Shown here in pieces: positions 60,960 to 64,000 of a stretch of 64,000 nucleotides of DNA. Made by a program: the position numbers and the translations under genes. Numbering within the stretch: the stretch's first letter is position 1; every line of letters begins with the position of its first letter. Source of the DNA: GCA-2720865 sp047630275 (GTDB lineage: Bacteria > Bdellovibrionota > Bacteriovoracia > Bacteriovoracales > Bacteriovoracaceae); the NCBI GenBank assembly GCA_047630275.1, contig JBLHVN010000002.1:558001-622000 (forward strand), given 5' to 3'. Under the pieces are notes generated by a model. It was not told the DNA's origin. It was given only the letters and a program-made list of their open reading frames with translations, and did not search any database.

Positions 60960-61631
60960 ATGTTCAGTAGCAAGTATATATTTGAGACCAAACAAACCAG
61001 GCTTCAGCGTTACCTGAAGAATATTTCGTTTATACTTGCTATTGGTTTTCTCCTTTATTCAATCCTCTCTGTCCTTTTTATTTTAGTCTCTGAAAATGCA
61101 AGTAAAGAGGCTCACGAAAGATTTTATAATAGACCCCCTGATTTAATTGTCGTATTCACTGGAGATACCGGAAGAATTCCTTACGCCCTGCAATTGGCTG
61201 AAGACTATAAACAATCTCACATCTTTATCACGGGCGTTTATTCAAAAAATAATGTCGACACCTTACTAACTCCTCTTCATGTAGAAGAGAAGATCAACCC
61301 AGATATGTTACAGATTGATTACTTGGCCAGAAACACTTTAGAGAACTGCATTTCGACTCTTCGCTACCTAAGAGAGAATAAGGTTTATAAAAATATCCTG
61401 ATTGTTTCTCATGACTATCATATTATGCGCATCAAGCTCATCATGAGCAGCATCGTTCAGCCAGGGGAAGTCTTTGATATTCACTATAGCGGAATAAAGA
61501 CTTCTTATGACAACTGGAGAAATCTAAAGATTCTCTACAAGGAAGTCTTCAAACTCCTTCGAACTTATGGTTTTCTGGTTTTTTGGGATTCTCAAGAAAA
61601 CAGTAGAGTTAGACCCGAGTTACTGAAATAA
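60960..61631 (+). CDS. DUF218 (YdcF/SanA-like) membrane protein
   Basis: A 223-residue protein with one N-terminal helix (about 24-45) and an extracytoplasmic DUF218 domain: PDLIVVFTGDTGRIPYALQLA, the TGVYSKNNVDTLL block, LARNTLENCISTLRYLRE and NILIVSHDYHIMRIKLIM. SanA/YdcF-like proteins affect envelope integrity in other bacteria. It starts at the base after the ridA stop. Its last 23 bases overlap the 3' end of rel on the other strand. Confidence 0.85.
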   Translation: MFSSKYIFETKQTRLQRYLKNISFILAIGFLLYSILSVLFILVSENASKEAHERFYNRPPDLIVVFTGDTGRIPYALQLAEDYKQSHIFITGVYSKNNVDTLLTPLHVEEKINPDMLQIDYLARNTLENCISTLRYLRENKVYKNILIVSHDYHIMRIKLIMSSIVQPGEVFDIHYSGIKTSYDNWRNLKILYKEVFKLLRTYGFLVFWDSQENSRVRPELLK

Positions 61632-63792
61632 CTTCTTCGTGGCCTTCGATCATTCCTGTTACTTTTAAGAGTTCACTATAGTCTTTAACTTCAATCTCGA
61701 AGATAAAGGACCCTTTTCTATCCGGTAGGGACTTTGCTAGAGCAGAACGGATATTTACGCCAATACTTGTAATACTTTTTGAAATCGAAGAAAGGATTCC
61801 AGGCTTATCATGAGTAATGACTCTAATATTCACAGGATGCTTAAAGCTAAATTCGGTGTTCCAATCAACATCAATATTTCTACCTATATCGCCAGCATCA
61901 ATTCGATCACAAACAGCAGTATGAACCGTAATCCCTCTGCCTCTTGTTATATAACCAACGATGCCATCCCCGGGAATTGGATTACAACAACGGGCCATTC
62001 TCACCATAAGATCATCCATTCCATCGACAATAACCGCATTATCTTTATTAGATTTTTTACGGGCCGTAGAAGTGACCTTCTTTGTATAGGTATCTAATTC
62101 ATCAATCTTTGAGTCTGAGTCATCTTCTTTTCTAAGACTAGGAATAGCTTGGATTACATCTTTTGGGCTGTATCGTCCCGATCCAACCTGAATATACATA
62201 TCGTCTTCATTAGAAACACTAAATTCAACACAGGCCTTAGCAAACTCACCTGATTTAATAACTGACTTTAATGAAGTCCCAAAGACACGAAAGGCCTTCT
62301 CAAGAACTTCTTTTCCAAGTTCTTTATTTTCATCTCTTTCAATCTTAAGCAGGTACTGCTTAATCTTAGACTTCGCTCGGCTTGAGCGAACAATAGCGAG
62401 CCAATCTTTAGAAGGAGTTTGGTTCTTTGAGGTCATAATCTCAACGGTATCCCCAGACTTTAGGGTGTACTTAAGCGGAACAATCTTTCCATTGATCTTA
62501 GCTCCAACACACTTATTTCCCACTTCCGTATGTACTGCGTAAGCAAAGTCTAGAGGAGTGGCTCCATAGCGAAGCTCTCTCACATCTCCTGTAGGAGTGA
62601 AGACAAAGACACCACCAACATCAAGATCACTCTTAATGGCGGCCATAAACTCATTATTATTTTCTACGTTTTGATTAAATTCTAGAAGCTCTTGAACCCA
62701 GTCAAGCCTGGCTTCACCGCTGGCCATCCCTTCTTTATATTTCCAATGGGCAGCAACACCAGTTTCAGCGACTTCATCCATATCATGAGTTCTAATTTGA
62801 ATCTCAATTCGATTCGCCTTAGGTCCAATAACAGTAGTATGAAGAGACTGATAATTATTCACTTTAGGAATCGCAATATAATCTTTAAATCTTCCAGGAA
62901 TTGGAGTCATTGAAGAGTGGATAATCCCAAGCGCTTTATAACATTCAGTAATATTGCTAACATTTATTCTAAAAGCTAGGACATCTTGAATCTGTTCAAA
63001 GTCCACACCTCTAGCAATCATTTTTTTATAGATAGAATAAAAATGCTTCGGTCTTCCCTTAACATCTGCCTTTAATGAATATTCTAAAAGTTTTTCTTGA
63101 ATATGATCGATCACATCTTTGATATAAGTATCCCGCTCTGATTTTTTCATCGTCACTTTTTCAGCGAGGCGGTAATAAATATCAGGGTGTAAGAACCTTA
63201 AGCATAAATCTTCTAACTCAGCCTTAACGGAGTTAATACCCAAACGACTGGCCAGAGGAACATAGATATCAAGGGTTTCTTTAGCGATCTTCTTTTGTTT
63301 TTCTTCGTTAACATATTGAAGAGTTCTCATATTATGCATTCGATCTGCAAGCTTTACGATAATAACTCGAAGGTCTTTTGCCATGGCCACAACCATCTTC
63401 CGAAAGTTTTCTGCCTGTGACTCTTCTTTTGTTTTAAATTTAATCTTAGAGATCTTTGTAAGACCAACGACAATTTGAGCTATATTCTTTGAGAACTCTT
63501 TTTCAATTTCTTCGGGAAGGATTCCACAATCTTCGACAACATCATGAAGAAGACCTGCCACGATTGAATCCATATCAAGCTTAAGCTTAATAAGAGTTCC
63601 TGCTACATTGATAGGATGAATTATATAATCTTCACCAGAGCTTCGTTTTTGACCCGTATGAGCTTTTTCTGCAAAGGCGTATGCCTTTCTAAGCATAGTA
63701 AAATCAGCATCGGGATAATAGGATTCCAGCCGACGACAAAGGTCATCGATATTTAGATCTCTTTCATGTGAAAAGTCTAAAGACTGATACAA
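61609..63792 (-). CDS. Bifunctional (p)ppGpp synthetase/hydrolase Rel
   Basis: Controls the stringent response. It has 727 residues with the full domain set. The HD hydrolase is intact (HPINVAGTLIKLKLD, GLLHDVVEDCGI, VKLADRMHNMRTL). The synthetase has PGRFKDYIAIPKVNNYQSLHT; the RFKD-type loop is typical of bifunctional Rel/SpoT rather than RelA. TGS (VFTPTGDVRELRYGATPLDFAYAVH) and a C-terminal ACT domain follow. The TTG start lies directly after the gmk stop with GGAGAG upstream, so it is coupled to gmk. Confidence 0.96.
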   Translation of the reverse strand: MYQSLDFSHERDLNIDDLCRRLESYYPDADFTMLRKAYAFAEKAHTGQKRSSGEDYIIHPINVAGTLIKLKLDMDSIVAGLLHDVVEDCGILPEEIEKEFSKNIAQIVVGLTKISKIKFKTKEESQAENFRKMVVAMAKDLRVIIVKLADRMHNMRTLQYVNEEKQKKIAKETLDIYVPLASRLGINSVKAELEDLCLRFLHPDIYYRLAEKVTMKKSERDTYIKDVIDHIQEKLLEYSLKADVKGRPKHFYSIYKKMIARGVDFEQIQDVLAFRINVSNITECYKALGIIHSSMTPIPGRFKDYIAIPKVNNYQSLHTTVIGPKANRIEIQIRTHDMDEVAETGVAAHWKYKEGMASGEARLDWVQELLEFNQNVENNNEFMAAIKSDLDVGGVFVFTPTGDVRELRYGATPLDFAYAVHTEVGNKCVGAKINGKIVPLKYTLKSGDTVEIMTSKNQTPSKDWLAIVRSSRAKSKIKQYLLKIERDENKELGKEVLEKAFRVFGTSLKSVIKSGEFAKACVEFSVSNEDDMYIQVGSGRYSPKDVIQAIPSLRKEDDSDSKIDELDTYTKKVTSTARKKSNKDNAVIVDGMDDLMVRMARCCNPIPGDGIVGYITRGRGITVHTAVCDRIDAGDIGRNIDVDWNTEFSFKHPVNIRVITHDKPGILSSISKSITSIGVNIRSALAKSLPDRKGSFIFEIEVKDYSELLKVTGMIEGHEEVISVTRV

Positions 63793-64000
63793 CTAACTCT
63801 CCAAGATTTCTTTGATAACGGCCTTAAGCTCGTTATATGCCCTATCAATATCGTCGTTGACGACACAGTAATCATAATCATCTTTCCTGAGTAGTTCTAA
63901 TCGAGCGTTTTCGAGCCTAACATTAATCACTTCAAGATTATCTGTGCCCCTACTTAGCAAGCGATCCTTCAAAGCCTCTATTGATGGGGGTGCTATAAAA
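63793..64000 (-). CDS. gmk: Guanylate kinase (C-terminal part, cut by window edge)
   Basis: The minus strand reads FIAPPSIEALKDRLLSRGTDN, then VRLENARLELLRKDDYDYCVVNDDIDRAYNELKAVI in sequence. This is the C-terminal part of guanylate kinase, which makes GDP from GMP, with the family APPS and VNDD blocks. Sixty-eight codons plus the stop are in the window. It precedes rel directly, linking GMP metabolism and (p)ppGpp. Confidence 0.95.
   Translation of the reverse strand, partial: FIAPPSIEALKDRLLSRGTDNLEVINVRLENARLELLRKDDYDYCVVNDDIDRAYNELKAVIKEILES

Overview
This window reads as ordinary bacterial chromosome from a low-GC, Gram-negative, flagellated bacterium. The best guess is a Bdellovibrio-and-like predator of the Bacteriovoracaceae type (Bacteriovorax, Halobacteriovorax or Peredibacter relatives). 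That placement is an inference. It rests on the AT-rich coding style, the fliL-M-N-O-P-Q-R block, a very large share of exported proteins and lipoproteins, many peptidases and murein-active enzymes, a TIGR02147-like regulator, and the gene assortment. No phage, insertion sequence, CRISPR array, rRNA gene or integration site was seen.

Layout. 1-4630 (minus strand): flagellar export and C-ring operon fliL, fliM, fliN, fliO, fliP, fliQ, fliR; fliR runs off the left edge. 4845-7694: HU, a small unknown gene flanked by DnaA-box-like sites, a DsbA-family lipoprotein and a HAMP-like membrane protein. 7924-13660: a sigma-54-type promoter with its lipoprotein, an amidase/SpoIID pair, a degenerate uracil-DNA-glycosylase-like protein, a small zinc-ribbon gene and uvrC. 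13734-16907: a 599-residue glycine-rich exported protein, two unknown genes and a cluster of GC-rich hairpins. 17020-22387: murJ, a membrane pyrophosphatase, an astacin-like protease and a deoxycytidylate-deaminase-like enzyme. 22531-30246: exported proteins of unknown role, one joined to a trypsin-like protease, plus a phospholipid-scramblase-family protein. 30328-32971: serA-like gene, purA and a lipoprotein in one overlapping run. 33000-41303: a TIGR02147-type regulator, a LOV-like PAS protein lacking its photoactive cysteine, mtaB, tRNA-Lys and tRNA-Glu, a histidine kinase/response regulator pair and a hemolysin-III protein. 41347-48415: envelope and secreted proteins including a papain-like lipoprotein, ThpR and MltA. 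48444-54303: a vitamin K gamma-carboxylase-like enzyme that keeps its catalytic lysine, DUF2452, MerC, a YheT-type hydrolase and a secreted serine protease. 54521-58193: oxyR region and a TPP riboswitch controlling a sodium:solute symporter. 58273-64000: maeB, ridA, a DUF218 protein, bifunctional rel and the 3' end of gmk.

Working together. The flagellar genes assemble the export gate and switch. MurJ, the amidase with its SpoIID partner, and MltA build and remodel peptidoglycan. At least four predicted exported peptidases (astacin-like, two trypsin-like, one papain-like) and several cysteine-rich secreted proteins fit a predatory or scavenging life. Rel, gmk, purA and hppA tie nucleotide, (p)ppGpp and pyrophosphate metabolism together.

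The most unusual items are the gamma-carboxylase homologue, the LOV-like protein without cysteine, the papain-like lipoprotein operon, the structured leaders near 27.2-27.5 kb and 40.64-40.69 kb, and the hairpin cluster near 16.35-16.44 kb.
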